Positions 1-9,215 of a DNA stretch of 64,000 nucleotides are shown piece after piece. Every line of letters starts with the position of its first letter. Position 1 is the stretch's first letter. Position numbers and translations under genes: made by a program. Under the pieces are notes generated by a model. That model did no database searches and was not told where the DNA came from. It saw only the letters and a list, made by a program, of their open reading frames with translations. The stretch comes from Alphaproteobacteria bacterium (lineage in GTDB: Bacteria; Pseudomonadota; Alphaproteobacteria; UBA8366; GCA-2717185): assembly GCA_040905865.1 (NCBI GenBank), contig JBBDQU010000074.1:161809-225808 (forward strand). Direction: 5' to 3'.

Positions 1-1
1 A

Positions 2-262
2 CCCTATACGCCGCGCAAGCCCCGGAACGATGCCGCACCAGCGGCAGACAAACCCGGCACGCCCCGGAAACCCCGGGACAAGGCGTCGCCGGCAGCGACG
101 AAACCCGCCACGGGGCGGAAGCCCTGGGACAAGGGGCCGGCTAAAAACAGGGGCAAGAAATACCACAAGCCGGTAAAGCCCCGCACCGTCACCTTCAACA
201 AGGGCGTCGCACAGGACCAGGAAGCGGCCAGACCCGGCTGCGGCCCGATGAAACGGAAATAA
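2..262 (+). CDS. C-terminal fragment of a Lys/Pro-rich basic protein (5' end outside window)
   Basis: The frame is open from the window edge to a TAA at 260-262, giving at least 86 residues. The visible part is a disordered-looking basic tail built on imperfect repeats of a Thr-Pro-Arg-Lys-Pro-Arg type unit, spaced by Ala/Pro stretches, and ending in Pro-Met-Lys-Arg-Lys. Such tails occur on bacterial RNA-binding proteins, for example RsuA/RluB pseudouridine synthases and DEAD-box helicases, but no catalytic domain lies in the window, so I cannot name the protein. The opposite-strand reading frame here is low-complexity and I reject it. Confidence 0.6.
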   Translation, partial: PYTPRKPRNDAAPAADKPGTPRKPRDKASPAATKPATGRKPWDKGPAKNRGKKYHKPVKPRTVTFNKGVAQDQEAARPGCGPMKRK

Positions 263-297
263 CCGGGCGGAACATCGGGAGGGAACCGGCGGCGGGC

Positions 298-996
298 ATG
301 GCAACGTCATCGCGCATGAATCAGCAGCCGGCAACAGCGAGCGACAGGGTTGTCCTGCTGCACGGGATCGGCCATTCGCGGCATAATATGTATTTCACCG
401 CGCGGGCGCTGCGGCGGGAAGGCTTCACCGTGACCGCCATCTCCTACCCGTCCCTGCGCCACAATATCGCCGCGCTTGCCGGTTTTCTGGAACAGCGGCT
501 GGGTGACCTGGAAATCTGGAAGCAGCCCGGTCGGGTGCATTTCGTCACGCATTCGATGGGCGGCCTTCTGCTGCGCCACTACCTCGACACCCGAAGGGAT
601 CGGATTCCGGCAGGCAGGCTGGGCCGTGTCGTCATGTTGGGTCCGCCCCATGGCGGCAGCGAATTCGCCGATTTCCTGCGGAACTTCCCGCCCTATAAAT
701 GGATTTACGGCCCGGCGGGCCAGGAACTGACCACCGCGGCGCGGGCGCTGGACGGAACGGAGCCGTATTACGAGCTTGGCATCGTCGCCGGCACAAGCGG
801 CTGGCCCTGTGTCATCGCCAACCGGCTGATCCCCGCCCCGCATGACGGCCGTGTCGCGGTGGCGCGCACAAGGCTGCCGGGCATGAAAGACCATATCACC
901 CTGCCCGCCACGCATACGCTGATGGCCTGGCAACCCGCCGTTCACCGGCAGATCGTCCATTTCCTGCAAGAGGGCGTGTTTCTGCGCGGCCGATAG
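298..996 (+). CDS. Alpha/beta hydrolase, lipase/esterase-like
   Basis: The 232-residue protein has an alpha/beta-hydrolase core. An oxyanion-hole motif LLHGIG lies near residues 19-24, the nucleophile elbow is THSMGG near residues 82-87, and a GPPHGGSE segment follows, as in the triacylglycerol lipase/PGAP1-like group. The late His of the triad is probably the THTLM His near residue 203. There is no signal peptide, so it is probably cytoplasmic. A GGGAGGG-like ribosome site lies about 13 nt before the ATG; an in-frame ATG at 316 is an alternative start. It follows the preceding gene by 35 bp. The substrate cannot be told from sequence. Confidence 0.85.
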   Translation: MATSSRMNQQPATASDRVVLLHGIGHSRHNMYFTARALRREGFTVTAISYPSLRHNIAALAGFLEQRLGDLEIWKQPGRVHFVTHSMGGLLLRHYLDTRRDRIPAGRLGRVVMLGPPHGGSEFADFLRNFPPYKWIYGPAGQELTTAARALDGTEPYYELGIVAGTSGWPCVIANRLIPAPHDGRVAVARTRLPGMKDHITLPATHTLMAWQPAVHRQIVHFLQEGVFLRGR

Positions 997-1009
997 AGTG
1001 GCGTACCGG

Positions 1010-1420
1010 TCAGGTGGTCATGGCGGCGGCGTTCAGCAGGCCGCCGGCAAGCGACGTCGCGCCGAGCCACAGGCCGCTGGCGCTGTCTCCTTTTTCGATC
1101 CGCTCGGAAATACCGGGAATGGGCAGGCGGACGACGAAAAAGATTACCACCTGAATGACCAGGGCGATCACGCCCCAAAGGACGCAATCCACCAGCGCGA
1201 CCGAATGGGCCATCGCGCTGGCCAGCGGCAGGCAGAAGCCGACAAGGCTCCCGCCAAAGGCCAGCGCCGCCGCCTGGTTGCCATCGCGAATCAATGCGAT
1301 TTCGGAATGCGGCGTCACCCACGTGTAGATGAAGACATATACCAGGGTCATGACCGCCCCGGTTGCGAAATAGGCCAGAAACCACGGCAACCCTGCCAGC
1401 GATGCGCCAATGACTTCCAT
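1010..1420 (-). CDS. DUF350 family inner-membrane protein
   Basis: The 136-residue protein has four predicted membrane segments, roughly residues 10-32, 48-68, 78-98 and 112-134. It has the DUF350/YjfL layout: a helix-rich core, a short charged NGN/DG loop after the first helix, and a Gly-rich last helix. DUF350 proteins are found widely in proteobacteria and their role is not established. The gene is convergent with the lipase-like gene, with 13 bp between the stops. The family match is by overall pattern, from memory. Confidence 0.7.
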   Translation of the reverse strand: MEVIGASLAGLPWFLAYFATGAVMTLVYVFIYTWVTPHSEIALIRDGNQAAALAFGGSLVGFCLPLASAMAHSVALVDCVLWGVIALVIQVVIFFVVRLPIPGISERIEKGDSASGLWLGATSLAGGLLNAAAMTT

Positions 1421-1541
1421 ACGACCCCGCCCCCTGCTCTATATTTCCGCATGCTACGGGATGCTATCACACCCGGCCATCGACCAGAAGCTGCAAAAAA
1501 GTTGCAAGGTTGCAAAGCGCTCGGCTAAGCCATTGAAAAAA

Positions 1542-1617
1542 TGGCGTCCCCAAGGGGATTCGAACCCCTGTTACCGCCGTGAGAGGGCAGCGTCCTAGGC
1601 CACTAGACGATGGGGAC
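1542..1617 (-). tRNA. tRNA-Glu (anticodon CTC)
   Basis: The minus strand folds as a standard tRNA of 76 nt including an encoded 3' CCA (complement of 1542-1544). The acceptor stem begins GTCCCCA, the T-loop is GTTCGAATC, and the anticodon loop reads CTCTCAC, giving anticodon CTC, which reads GAG. The body closely resembles bacterial tRNA-Glu(TTC). It stands alone between the DUF350 gene and the threonine aldolase gene. Confidence 0.95.
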
Positions 1618-1682
1618 ATGGCCGGACGCCCCTTCTAGCAACGGCCACGCAAAGCCGCAACTGTTTTGGCGCGACGACCCGG

Positions 1683-2735
1683 CTAGCCCGCGCCCGCATG
1701 GCGGCGCGCGCTGGCGATGAAGGCGTCGACGGCGTCCACCGGGGTATCGAAGGCGGTGACGAGGCGCACGCATTCGGGCCCGCCGGCGGGCCAGGGATAA
1801 AACGCGAAGCCATCCGCCGCGAGGCCCTCGCGGATTTCAACCGGCAGGCTGATGAAGAGTTCGTTCGCTTCCACCGGATGGACGAAGCGGGCCGCCGCGA
1901 TACCGCGCAACCCTGCCGCCAGGCGCGCGGCCATCGCGTTGGCATGGCGCGCATTGGCCAGCCACAGGCCGCCTTCCAGATAGGCGTCGAACTGCGCCGA
2001 AACGAAGCGCATTTTCGACACCAGATGCCCCGCGCGCTTGCGGCGGAACCGGAACCCCGCGGCATCGTCGCGGCGGAAGAACAGCACGGCCTCGGCGGCG
2101 AGGGCGCCATTCTTGGTCGCGCCGAAGGACAGCACATCCACCCCGGCGCGCCAGCTGACCGCCGCCGGGGCGCAGCCCAGCGTCGCCAGCGCGTTGGCGA
2201 AGCGGGCGCCGTCCACATGCAGGCCCAGCCCGTGCCTGCGGCAGACTTCCGCAATCGCGGCGGTTTCGTCCGGGCGGTAAACGGTGCCGGCCTCGCTCGC
2301 CTGGGTCAGGCTGACCGCCGCCGGCTGCGCATGGTGTTCGACGCCGGCCCAGCCCTGGTCCAGCGCAATCTCCAGTGCACCGGGATCCAGCTTGCCATCC
2401 GGCCCGCCCACGGTCACCAGCTTCGCGCCGCCGGTGAAAAACTCCGGGCCGTTGCATTCGTCCACATTGACGTGACTGTCCGGATGGCAATAGATCGCGC
2501 CGTAAGGCGGGCAGAGCGCCGCCAGCGCGAGCGAATTCGCCGCCGTGCCCGTGGCGACAAAGCAGACCGTCAGATCGGTGTCGAAGATTTCCGCCAGCCG
2601 CTTTTCAACCTTCCGCGACAGCGGGTCCGCGCCGTAGGGCATCATCGCCCCCGCCCGGCCGGCCCTGCTCAGCGCGTCCAGGATTTCCGGGGACGCGCCG
2701 GCGGTATTGTCGCTGCAGAAGTTCCAGCCGGTCAC
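1683..2735 (-). CDS. ltaE: Low-specificity L-threonine aldolase (PLP enzyme)
   Basis: The 350-residue fold-type I PLP enzyme cleaves threonine/allo-threonine to glycine and acetaldehyde. Family marks are the N-terminal SDNTAGASPE, the HVDGARFANA segment (cofactor Asp) and SFGATKNGA, whose Lys forms the Schiff base. It starts with GTG at 2735, overlapping the TGA of the upstream small membrane protein gene by 4 bp (GTGA), so the two are translationally coupled. The length is normal for the family. The gene symbol is a family-level guess. Confidence 0.88.
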   Translation of the reverse strand: MTGWNFCSDNTAGASPEILDALSRAGRAGAMMPYGADPLSRKVEKRLAEIFDTDLTVCFVATGTAANSLALAALCPPYGAIYCHPDSHVNVDECNGPEFFTGGAKLVTVGGPDGKLDPGALEIALDQGWAGVEHHAQPAAVSLTQASEAGTVYRPDETAAIAEVCRRHGLGLHVDGARFANALATLGCAPAAVSWRAGVDVLSFGATKNGALAAEAVLFFRRDDAAGFRFRRKRAGHLVSKMRFVSAQFDAYLEGGLWLANARHANAMAARLAAGLRGIAAARFVHPVEANELFISLPVEIREGLAADGFAFYPWPAGGPECVRLVTAFDTPVDAVDAFIASARRHAGAG

Positions 2736-3046
2736 GGTGCGGGGACCAGCCGCACCGTTCCCAGGGCGGCGCCGCCGGCCAGGTCGAAGACCCGGATCTC
2801 CTCGCCGCCTCCGGCCAGTTGCACCCGGACGACGATCCGGCCCTCCGCGACCTCGACACCGGCAATCGATGCGCCGGCCGGCAGGTATGATTCCGTGACG
2901 CCGAAGCCCTGGCCCGCGATTGGCGGATACCCGGAAACCGCATCCTCCGCCGGATCGGGCCTGGTCATCAGGCCGTAGACGAGAAAACCCATGGCAATAA
3001 AAATCAGGATCGCCATGAAAACGACAAGGGCTTGCAGCAGGCGCAT
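2732..3046 (-). CDS. Small single-pass membrane protein, DUF6476-like
   Basis: The 104-residue protein has one N-terminal membrane helix (about residues 5-28), then an approximately 75-residue soluble domain rich in beta-strand (GVTESYLPAG, GRIVVRVQ, EIRVFDL) that is presumably periplasmic. The composition and position next to an RluA gene recall alphaproteobacterial DUF6476 proteins, but I can only suggest that. It overlaps the threonine aldolase start by 4 bp and is divergent from the pseudouridine synthase gene, with 55 bp between the starts. Confidence 0.7.
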   Translation of the reverse strand: MRLLQALVVFMAILIFIAMGFLVYGLMTRPDPAEDAVSGYPPIAGQGFGVTESYLPAGASIAGVEVAEGRIVVRVQLAGGGEEIRVFDLAGGAALGTVRLVPAP

Positions 3047-3101
3047 GCTATGAGTTCCGCTTCATTGCTGGAAACAGGATAAACGGGCGGGTCACTGGAC
3101 G

Positions 3102-4085
3102 ATGACGCAAGAATCGCTGTCCCATACGGTTTCCGAAAACGACGCCGGCGACCGGCTCGACCGGCTGCTGGCCCGCGCCTTTCCGGCGTTGTCACGAACA
3201 AGGCTGAAAGTCCTGATCGAATCCGGCGCGGTACGGTCCGGCGCGCGGACGATAACGGAGGCCTCCTACCGGGTCAAACCGGGCGAAACGCTGATAACAA
3301 CCGTACCCGAAATCACGCCGACACATATCGCCGCACAGGCCATATCCCTCGATATCCGCTACGAGGATGACGACCTGCTGATCGTTGACAAGCCGGCCGG
3401 AATGGTCGTCCATCCCGCCCCCGGCAACCCGGACCGCACGCTGGTCAATGCGCTGCTAGCGCATTGCGGCGACAGCCTGTCCGGCATTGGCGGCATCCGG
3501 CGGCCGGGGATTGTGCACCGGATCGACAAGGACACCAGCGGCCTTCTGGTTGTTGCCAAAAACGACGCGGCGCATGCCGGATTGGCGGCACAGTTCGAGG
3601 CGCATTCGATCGACCGCGAGTATATCGCCGTCGTCTGGGGCAGACCGGCATCGCCAACCGGAACGGTCGAGGGCAATATCGGCCGAAACCCGGGGAACCG
3701 CAAGAAAATGGCGGTTGTGCGCCCCGGCAACGGCAAGCCCGCGATTACCCGTTATACGGTGGACAGATGGCTGGGGCTGAACGCCTGCGTGCTGCGCTGC
3801 CGGCTTGAAACCGGACGCACCCACCAAATCCGGGTCCATTGCGCCCATATCGGCCATTCCGTGATCGGCGATCCGCTATATGGCGGCCGCAATCCCGGCC
3901 GGCGATCGCGCCTGTCACCGGAACACGCCACCATCGTCCGCCGTTTCGACCGGCAGGCATTACACGCACACGTGATCGGCTTCGATCACCCCCTCAGCGG
4001 CCGAAAAATCCGCGTGGTTTCCGAATTACCGCCGGATATCATAGGGTTAATAGAAACCCTGAACGACAAAAGCGCTCCACAATAA
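3102..4085 (+). CDS. rluD: RluA/RluD-family 23S rRNA pseudouridine synthase
   Basis: The 327-residue protein has an N-terminal S4-like RNA-binding domain (about residues 15-75) and a pseudouridine synthase domain. The catalytic motif is HRIDKDTSGLL near residue 138, whose Asp is the nucleophile, and KPAGMVVHP and GRTHQIRVH blocks follow. It isomerises uridines in 23S rRNA; RluD acts on positions 1911/1915/1917 in E. coli. It lies upstream of rpoH, the usual alphaproteobacterial order. Assignment to RluD rather than RluC rests on domain layout and context. Confidence 0.88.
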   Translation: MTQESLSHTVSENDAGDRLDRLLARAFPALSRTRLKVLIESGAVRSGARTITEASYRVKPGETLITTVPEITPTHIAAQAISLDIRYEDDDLLIVDKPAGMVVHPAPGNPDRTLVNALLAHCGDSLSGIGGIRRPGIVHRIDKDTSGLLVVAKNDAAHAGLAAQFEAHSIDREYIAVVWGRPASPTGTVEGNIGRNPGNRKKMAVVRPGNGKPAITRYTVDRWLGLNACVLRCRLETGRTHQIRVHCAHIGHSVIGDPLYGGRNPGRRSRLSPEHATIVRRFDRQALHAHVIGFDHPLSGRKIRVVSELPPDIIGLIETLNDKSAPQ

Positions 4086-4107
4086 TACATAAAGTTTGTG
4101 GAAAACC

Positions 4108-4136
4108 CTTGAAGCCGGACAAGAAAGAGATAAATA
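4108..4136 (+). promoter_or_regulatory. Candidate promoter of rpoH
   Basis: CTTGAAG at 4108-4114 is followed, after a 16-nt spacer, by TAAATA at 4131-4136. The CTTGAA-type -35 element is what heat-shock sigma factors prefer, and TTGAAG with an AT-rich -10 would also suit the vegetative sigma factor. It sits about 80 nt before the rpoH start. Assignment is by inspection only. Confidence 0.45.
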
Positions 4137-4214
4137 TGCATCTATATCTTGCTTCATGCCTCCCGACCTCATCGCAGGCACTCGCATGGAGCGACTACAC
4201 AGGAGTACAGTTAT

Positions 4215-5117
4215 ATGGCCACCCTCCCTACCCTGGCGATTAGCCCCGAAGGGAACCTGCAGCGCTACCTCGAAAGCATCCGGGCGTTCCCGATGTTGAC
4301 GCAGGACGAGGAGTACATGCTGGCAAAGTCCTATCAGGACCATGACGATGTCGAAGCGGCGCACAAGATGGTGACCAGTCACTTACGGCTCGTTGCGAAG
4401 ATTGCAATGGGTTACCGCGGCTATGGCCTGCCCATGAACGAGCTCATTTCTGAAGGCAATATCGGACTGATGCAGGCGGTGAAGCGGTTCGACCCCGAAC
4501 GCGGCTTTCGGCTGGCGACCTATGCGATGTGGTGGATCCGGGCATCAATCCAGGAATACATCCTGCATTCCTGGTCGCTGGTGAAGATCGGCACCACGGC
4601 GTCCCAGAAGAAGCTCTTTTTCAACCTGCGCAAGCTGAAAGGCCGGTTGCAGGCCATCAACGACGGCGACATGACGCCGGAAGTCGTGAAGAAGATTTCC
4701 GAGGAACTGAACGTTCCCGAGATCGATGTCGTATCGATGAATCAGCGCATGGCAGGCGGCGATCATTCGCTGAACGCACCCCTGCGGGCCGATAGCGACG
4801 GCGAATGGATGGACTGGCTGGAAGACGATACCGACAATCAGGAAACCGTTGTCGCCGAAACGCAGGAAATGGACAAGCGCCGCGATCTGCTTCAGAACGC
4901 GCTGGAAACCCTGAACGATCGGGAACGCTTCATCCTCAATGAACGGCGCCTCAAGGACGAGCCATCGACCCTTGAGGAACTGAGCCAAGTTTATAATATC
5001 AGCCGCGAACGCGTCCGCCAGATCGAAGTCCGCGCTTTCGAAAAACTGCAGAAAGCAATCCGCAATGCGGCGGTCGAGCAGCAACTCGCGATGGGCAGTC
5101 TCGCCGGGGCCAAGTAA
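4215..5117 (+). CDS. rpoH: RNA polymerase sigma-32 (heat-shock) factor
   Basis: The 300-residue sigma-70 family protein directs RNA polymerase to heat-shock promoters. Region 2 is visible (NELISEGNIGLMQAVKRFDP, then YAMWWIRASIQEYI), followed by the RpoH box QKKLFFNLRKLK, which is diagnostic of sigma-32. Region 4 carries the helix-turn-helix TLEELSQVYNISRERVRQIE. The start at 4215 (Met-Ala-Thr-Leu-Pro-Thr) is preceded by AGGAG at 4201-4205; the longer upstream frame has no family similarity. A heat-shock-like promoter lies about 80 nt upstream. Confidence 0.96.
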   Translation: MATLPTLAISPEGNLQRYLESIRAFPMLTQDEEYMLAKSYQDHDDVEAAHKMVTSHLRLVAKIAMGYRGYGLPMNELISEGNIGLMQAVKRFDPERGFRLATYAMWWIRASIQEYILHSWSLVKIGTTASQKKLFFNLRKLKGRLQAINDGDMTPEVVKKISEELNVPEIDVVSMNQRMAGGDHSLNAPLRADSDGEWMDWLEDDTDNQETVVAETQEMDKRRDLLQNALETLNDRERFILNERRLKDEPSTLEELSQVYNISRERVRQIEVRAFEKLQKAIRNAAVEQQLAMGSLAGAK

Positions 5118-5186
5118 AGGGCGCCAATGAATTTGGCGGCGATCAGTCAGGATTGATGCGCCGCACCTTTTACCGCGTGCATTGGT

Positions 5187-5741
5187 CTACTCTGCCTTGG
5201 CCGGTGGCGGAGGTTTTTCGGCGTCATCCTGCTTTTCGGCCTCTGTATCGTCTTCCAGTTCCATCCCCATATCGCCATACCGGACATTTCGTCCCCAGGT
5301 CTCCACCAGTTCTTTCTGCCGCGCCTTGTACCGCGTTTCCTTCATCTCGAAGGAAACGGTCAGGTAGGATGCGACGACGGGCGGCGTCAGGTAGAGGATA
5401 ATCCAGCCAACCGCCGCCGCCGAATACATCACTAGCAGCGAAAACGGGTTCGATATGATTTCGATCAGCCGGCTGAAATCCCAGAACCCGCTGTTTTTCC
5501 AAAGATCCAGCGTATACATCAGACAGCCCGCAAAATTGAGATAGCCAACCGTCCGCGACGTGTATTTCAGAGGATGCCGGTCCAGCAGCAACAGGGCGAC
5601 GATGGTCGGCGCCATGCCAACCATCAACAGAATCACCGTCGACGGCGCCAGCACGAATATCGCGGGCGCGATGACCCAGGCGAGCGCCGCGCCCTTCGCT
5701 TTTGCGCCGCCGGCGACGCCATTCCCGGGTTTCCTAGCCAT
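5187..5741 (-). CDS. Conserved-looking four-helix membrane protein beside the kinase-like gene
   Basis: The 184-residue protein has a basic N-terminus, membrane segments near residues 20-35, 38-53, 65-80 and 100-130, and a charged cytoplasmic tail of about 45 residues rich in Glu/Asp that ends in a Pro-run. I do not recognise a named family. It begins one base after the stop of the kinase-like gene (TAG, G, ATG), so the two are almost certainly co-translated and may form a membrane complex. Its stop faces the rpoH stop, 70 bp away. Confidence 0.75.
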   Translation of the reverse strand: MARKPGNGVAGGAKAKGAALAWVIAPAIFVLAPSTVILLMVGMAPTIVALLLLDRHPLKYTSRTVGYLNFAGCLMYTLDLWKNSGFWDFSRLIEIISNPFSLLVMYSAAAVGWIILYLTPPVVASYLTVSFEMKETRYKARQKELVETWGRNVRYGDMGMELEDDTEAEKQDDAEKPPPPAKAE

Positions 5742-5742
5742 C

Positions 5743-7746
5743 CTATGACGCCATTATAAATGTAAACAGGACAATGACCAGCAGCGAAACCGTCGTCAGC
5801 ACCCCGGATATGACCGACGACACCTGGCCGCCAAGTTCACGGGCGATCGCCATCCGGTTGCGTTTGTCTGAATCCAGTTGCTCCAATCGTCTGGCGATGT
5901 CGCGGTATTCATGTGAGGCCCTTTCGAACCGGCGGTTATCGTCATCCAGAACCTGACTGTTGTCCGCGATCGCCAGCAGTTCCGACAGGCGTCCGGTCGC
6001 GCCCGCTTCCCGCATCGCACCGGAAATCCGTTCCCGCGTTTCGCGATTGTGGTAGCGCTTTATCGTCGGCGCCAGCATTTTAACGGCGAGTTGCCCCAGA
6101 TTGGTATAGGGCTTGATCCGCGTATCGCGCTCCTGGATCTGGGACAGCAGACGGATACTGGCGAGTATCGGCAGGTTGGGGTCCGCCTGGTTGTCCAGGT
6201 CGCGCATTTCGGAGCCCCGCAGGCCGCTGAAATGCGTTGCGATATACGCCGCAAGATGCCTGTCGATGAGATAACGCACATCGTCCTGGTTGGCGGCCAG
6301 CCAATCGAGTGCCGGCAGGACGCTATTGATATCAAGGATATAGTATGCATCGACAAGGGGTGACTGACAGGCCAATCTCGGGTTGAGATCGTAAATGACC
6401 CGTTCGATACCCTCGCCGGAAGCCGTCCGCGCCATGACTTCGCGCGCCCGCTTCAGGTCGCGATACAGTGTCAACAGATCAATCCGTGGCCTCGGCTGGT
6501 TGTCTTCCCAGAATTCGATAAGTTCATATTGCAGAATCGCGGCGAAGGCGTTCCGGGTTTCGCCGCTCTCGCTGTAAAGCGCCATCATGTTGGGAATACC
6601 GTCGATAATGGCGCTGAAATCGCGATACCGGATCGGCGCGGCCGGATCCAGTGCGATACAGCAGCGGCCGATCAGGTTATCGTCCGTCGCCATTGCTTCG
6701 GGAACATCTTTCGCCTCATTGAACGCGTTCACAACCGTGTCGTCACCCAGGGCGCGGCGAAGCCAGGTGTCCACCGACCCGTCACGGATAATATTGATCG
6801 ATTTATTCCAGTTGCTGACCATGGTGTGGGCCAGTTCACGGCAGGTAAAATGTTCCTTGTTCATAAATGAATACGAACGGGCGGCGCGGCTCTGCATCGA
6901 TTGCTGAACCGGGCTGCCCCGGTGTCCGTTCGACCACATGCCGACATCGTCAACCGTCCAGCGTTCGTCCGGGTCGTCCGTCAGCAATCCGCGCAGGGCC
7001 TCCATCATCGTCAGGGAAATCCGCGACGACTGGGTCAGCGCGCCATAGGACCCCATGCTGAGCTTGGCGTTCAGGATTTCCTGATCCGACATGCCCCTGC
7101 AGGGACTGTGACCGATCATCAGCGCCAGGATCGTAACGCCCAGTTCGTACATGTCGTCGGCGGAACCGCCCATTCCCCGGCCCGCCGGATTGGCCATGCA
7201 GGCTTCGATGGGTTCATAGACGAAGGACTGCGCCATCGCCGGCGGCGATGAGATGCAGTCGCCAAGAATGAGCCTGCTTCCCCTGGCGCCGCCGAAATAC
7301 AGGTTGTTGGGGCGGATAGCCCGGTGGGTAATGTCGAATTCGCGAAATTCGCGCAAAACCTGATTGGCCGGCTCGGCGAAGAACTTGATGATCTCCTCTT
7401 CGCGCATCGGCTCGAAATCATCATCCAGCGACGCTGCGACGCGCCCTCCCGCGGGCGGTTCGTAAATGAGAACCGGGCAACGCCGGCCTTCCGGCGGCCA
7501 GTCCACCACGCCCCAGTCCAGCAACGCCATCAGATAGGGGATTTCGACCTTGCTCAACGAATTGATCATGTCCAGCCGGACCGGTAGCTTCGGATCGCAG
7601 ACCAGCGCCATCAACTCACGGCTCGCATCGCGAAGATGCCGTACCTTGAACGCCATGGCAGGCGGATTGTCATATGTGCTTAGCGGTTCATCGACGGCGA
7701 TTTCATATCGGTCCCGCAGACTGACCCGCTTCGGATTTTTCGCCAT
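5743..7746 (-). CDS. Tail-anchored protein-kinase-like protein, probable pseudokinase
   Basis: The 667-residue protein has an N-terminal region laid out like a Ser/Thr kinase. The catalytic-loop equivalent is HRAIRPNN at residues 141-148, the metal-binding segment is LILGDC at 159-164 in place of DFG, and there is an F-helix-like DDMYELGVTILALMIG segment near 197-212. The HRD Asp is Ala and the DFG Asp-Phe-Gly is Gly-Asp-Cys, and no clear VAIK lysine is seen, so phosphotransfer is doubtful. The middle 350 residues are helical and unrecognised. A single hydrophobic helix ends the chain (about residues 640-667), which makes it tail-anchored. It is coupled to the four-helix membrane protein gene downstream. 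Confidence 0.8.
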   Translation of the reverse strand: MAKNPKRVSLRDRYEIAVDEPLSTYDNPPAMAFKVRHLRDASRELMALVCDPKLPVRLDMINSLSKVEIPYLMALLDWGVVDWPPEGRRCPVLIYEPPAGGRVAASLDDDFEPMREEEIIKFFAEPANQVLREFREFDITHRAIRPNNLYFGGARGSRLILGDCISSPPAMAQSFVYEPIEACMANPAGRGMGGSADDMYELGVTILALMIGHSPCRGMSDQEILNAKLSMGSYGALTQSSRISLTMMEALRGLLTDDPDERWTVDDVGMWSNGHRGSPVQQSMQSRAARSYSFMNKEHFTCRELAHTMVSNWNKSINIIRDGSVDTWLRRALGDDTVVNAFNEAKDVPEAMATDDNLIGRCCIALDPAAPIRYRDFSAIIDGIPNMMALYSESGETRNAFAAILQYELIEFWEDNQPRPRIDLLTLYRDLKRAREVMARTASGEGIERVIYDLNPRLACQSPLVDAYYILDINSVLPALDWLAANQDDVRYLIDRHLAAYIATHFSGLRGSEMRDLDNQADPNLPILASIRLLSQIQERDTRIKPYTNLGQLAVKMLAPTIKRYHNRETRERISGAMREAGATGRLSELLAIADNSQVLDDDNRRFERASHEYRDIARRLEQLDSDKRNRMAIARELGGQVSSVISGVLTTVSLLVIVLFTFIMAS

Positions 7747-7922
7747 ACCAGCAATTCCCAGCCATTACCGCCGCGTTGATGCGGCCACGCGGTTGGCAGG
7801 AAATATATACATCAAATGGTTAACGGAAGCCTTCGGGCCTGCGAAACTCGTTCGCGGCAACCGCGGGAAGAACTTTCATCCCTGTAAGGAAATAACGTGA
7901 ATTCAATAGCCTTGCACCCGAT

Positions 7923-9215
7923 TCAGGACGCAAAGGGATCCCGTACCATGATTGTATCGTCGCGTTCAGGACTGGTCGATAACAGCGTCACGGGAGCCTC
8001 GATAAGCTCTTCGATTCGCCGGATATACTTTATCGCCGTTGCGGGCAGGTCGGCCCAGGAACGGGCGCCTTCGGTGCTGTCCGCCCAGCCCTCCATCAAT
8101 TCATAGACCGGTTCAGCCACAGCCTGCTTCGCCATGGAAGACGGCAGGTGGTCGAAAACCTTCCCGTCTATCCGGTAGCCGGTACAGATTCCAATTTCCT
8201 TGAGCCCGTCCAGCACATCCAGCTTGGTCAGCGCGATACCATCGATTCCACCGACCTTGATGGCCTGCCGCACCAGGACCGCATCAAACCAGCCGCAGCG
8301 TCGGCGCCGGCCCGTTACGGTCCCGAATTCATGCCCCCGCTCGCCCAGCAGGTTCCCGATTTCGTTCTTGAGTTCGGTCGGGAACGGCCCCGCGCCGACC
8401 CTGGTCGTATAGGCCTTGGTAATTCCAAGAACATATCCCAGTCCGCGTGGCGTGAACCCCGCGCCGGCGGCGGCCTGCCCCGCTACCGTATTGGAGGAGG
8501 TAACATAGGGAAACGTGCCGTGGTCGATGTCCAGCATGATGCCCTGGGCGCCCTCAAACAGGATGCGCTGACCGGCCTTGTTCGCCGCGTCAAGCACGCG
8601 CCACGCCGTCCCGACATAGGGCAGGATTTTCGGCGCGATCGCCAGCAACTCGCCCAGCAGGTCATCCGCATCGATTTCCGGTTCGCCGAAGCCCCGCAAA
8701 ATCGCATTGTGGTGAAACAGCAGATGACGCAGCTTTTCCGCCAACACGTCACTGTCGGCCAGATCGCAGACACGGATCGCGCGCCGACCGACCTTGTCCT
8801 CGTAGGCTGGTCCGATACCGCGGCCGGTCGTTCCGATCTGCGCATTGCCGCGGGCCGCTTCACGCGCATGATCCAGATTGCGATGCAACGGCAGGATCAG
8901 CGCAGCATTCTCCGCGACCATCAGCTTTTCGGGGCCAATCGCCACTCCGGCGACACGGATCCTGTCGATCTCATCCAGCAGCGCCCATGGATCGACCACA
9001 ACGCCATTGCCGATGATCGACAGCTTGCCATCCCGGACAACGCCGGAGGGCAGCAGGCTAAGCTTGTAGGTCTTGCCGTCGATAACCAGCGTATGACCGG
9101 CATTATGGCCGCCCTGGAATCGCACGACCACATCGGCGCGCTCCGAAAGCCAGTCGACGATCTTGCCTTTACCCTCGTCGCCCCACTGCGATCCCACGAC
9201 CACGACATTCGTCAT
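7923..9215 (-). CDS. purA: Adenylosuccinate synthetase
   Basis: The 430-residue enzyme joins IMP and aspartate using GTP, the first committed step to AMP. The signature [11 protein letters not shown] starts at residue 8, GHNAGHT follows near residue 38, then [13 protein letters not shown] and the late [12 protein letters not shown]. Length is normal. Its start overlaps the hisZ stop by 4 bp, so the two are co-translated, a common alphaproteobacterial arrangement. Confidence 0.97.
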   Translation of the reverse strand: MTNVVVVGSQWGDEGKGKIVDWLSERADVVVRFQGGHNAGHTLVIDGKTYKLSLLPSGVVRDGKLSIIGNGVVVDPWALLDEIDRIRVAGVAIGPEKLMVAENAALILPLHRNLDHAREAARGNAQIGTTGRGIGPAYEDKVGRRAIRVCDLADSDVLAEKLRHLLFHHNAILRGFGEPEIDADDLLGELLAIAPKILPYVGTAWRVLDAANKAGQRILFEGAQGIMLDIDHGTFPYVTSSNTVAGQAAAGAGFTPRGLGYVLGITKAYTTRVGAGPFPTELKNEIGNLLGERGHEFGTVTGRRRRCGWFDAVLVRQAIKVGGIDGIALTKLDVLDGLKEIGICTGYRIDGKVFDHLPSSMAKQAVAEPVYELMEGWADSTEGARSWADLPATAIKYIRRIEELIEAPVTLLSTSPERDDTIMVRDPFAS

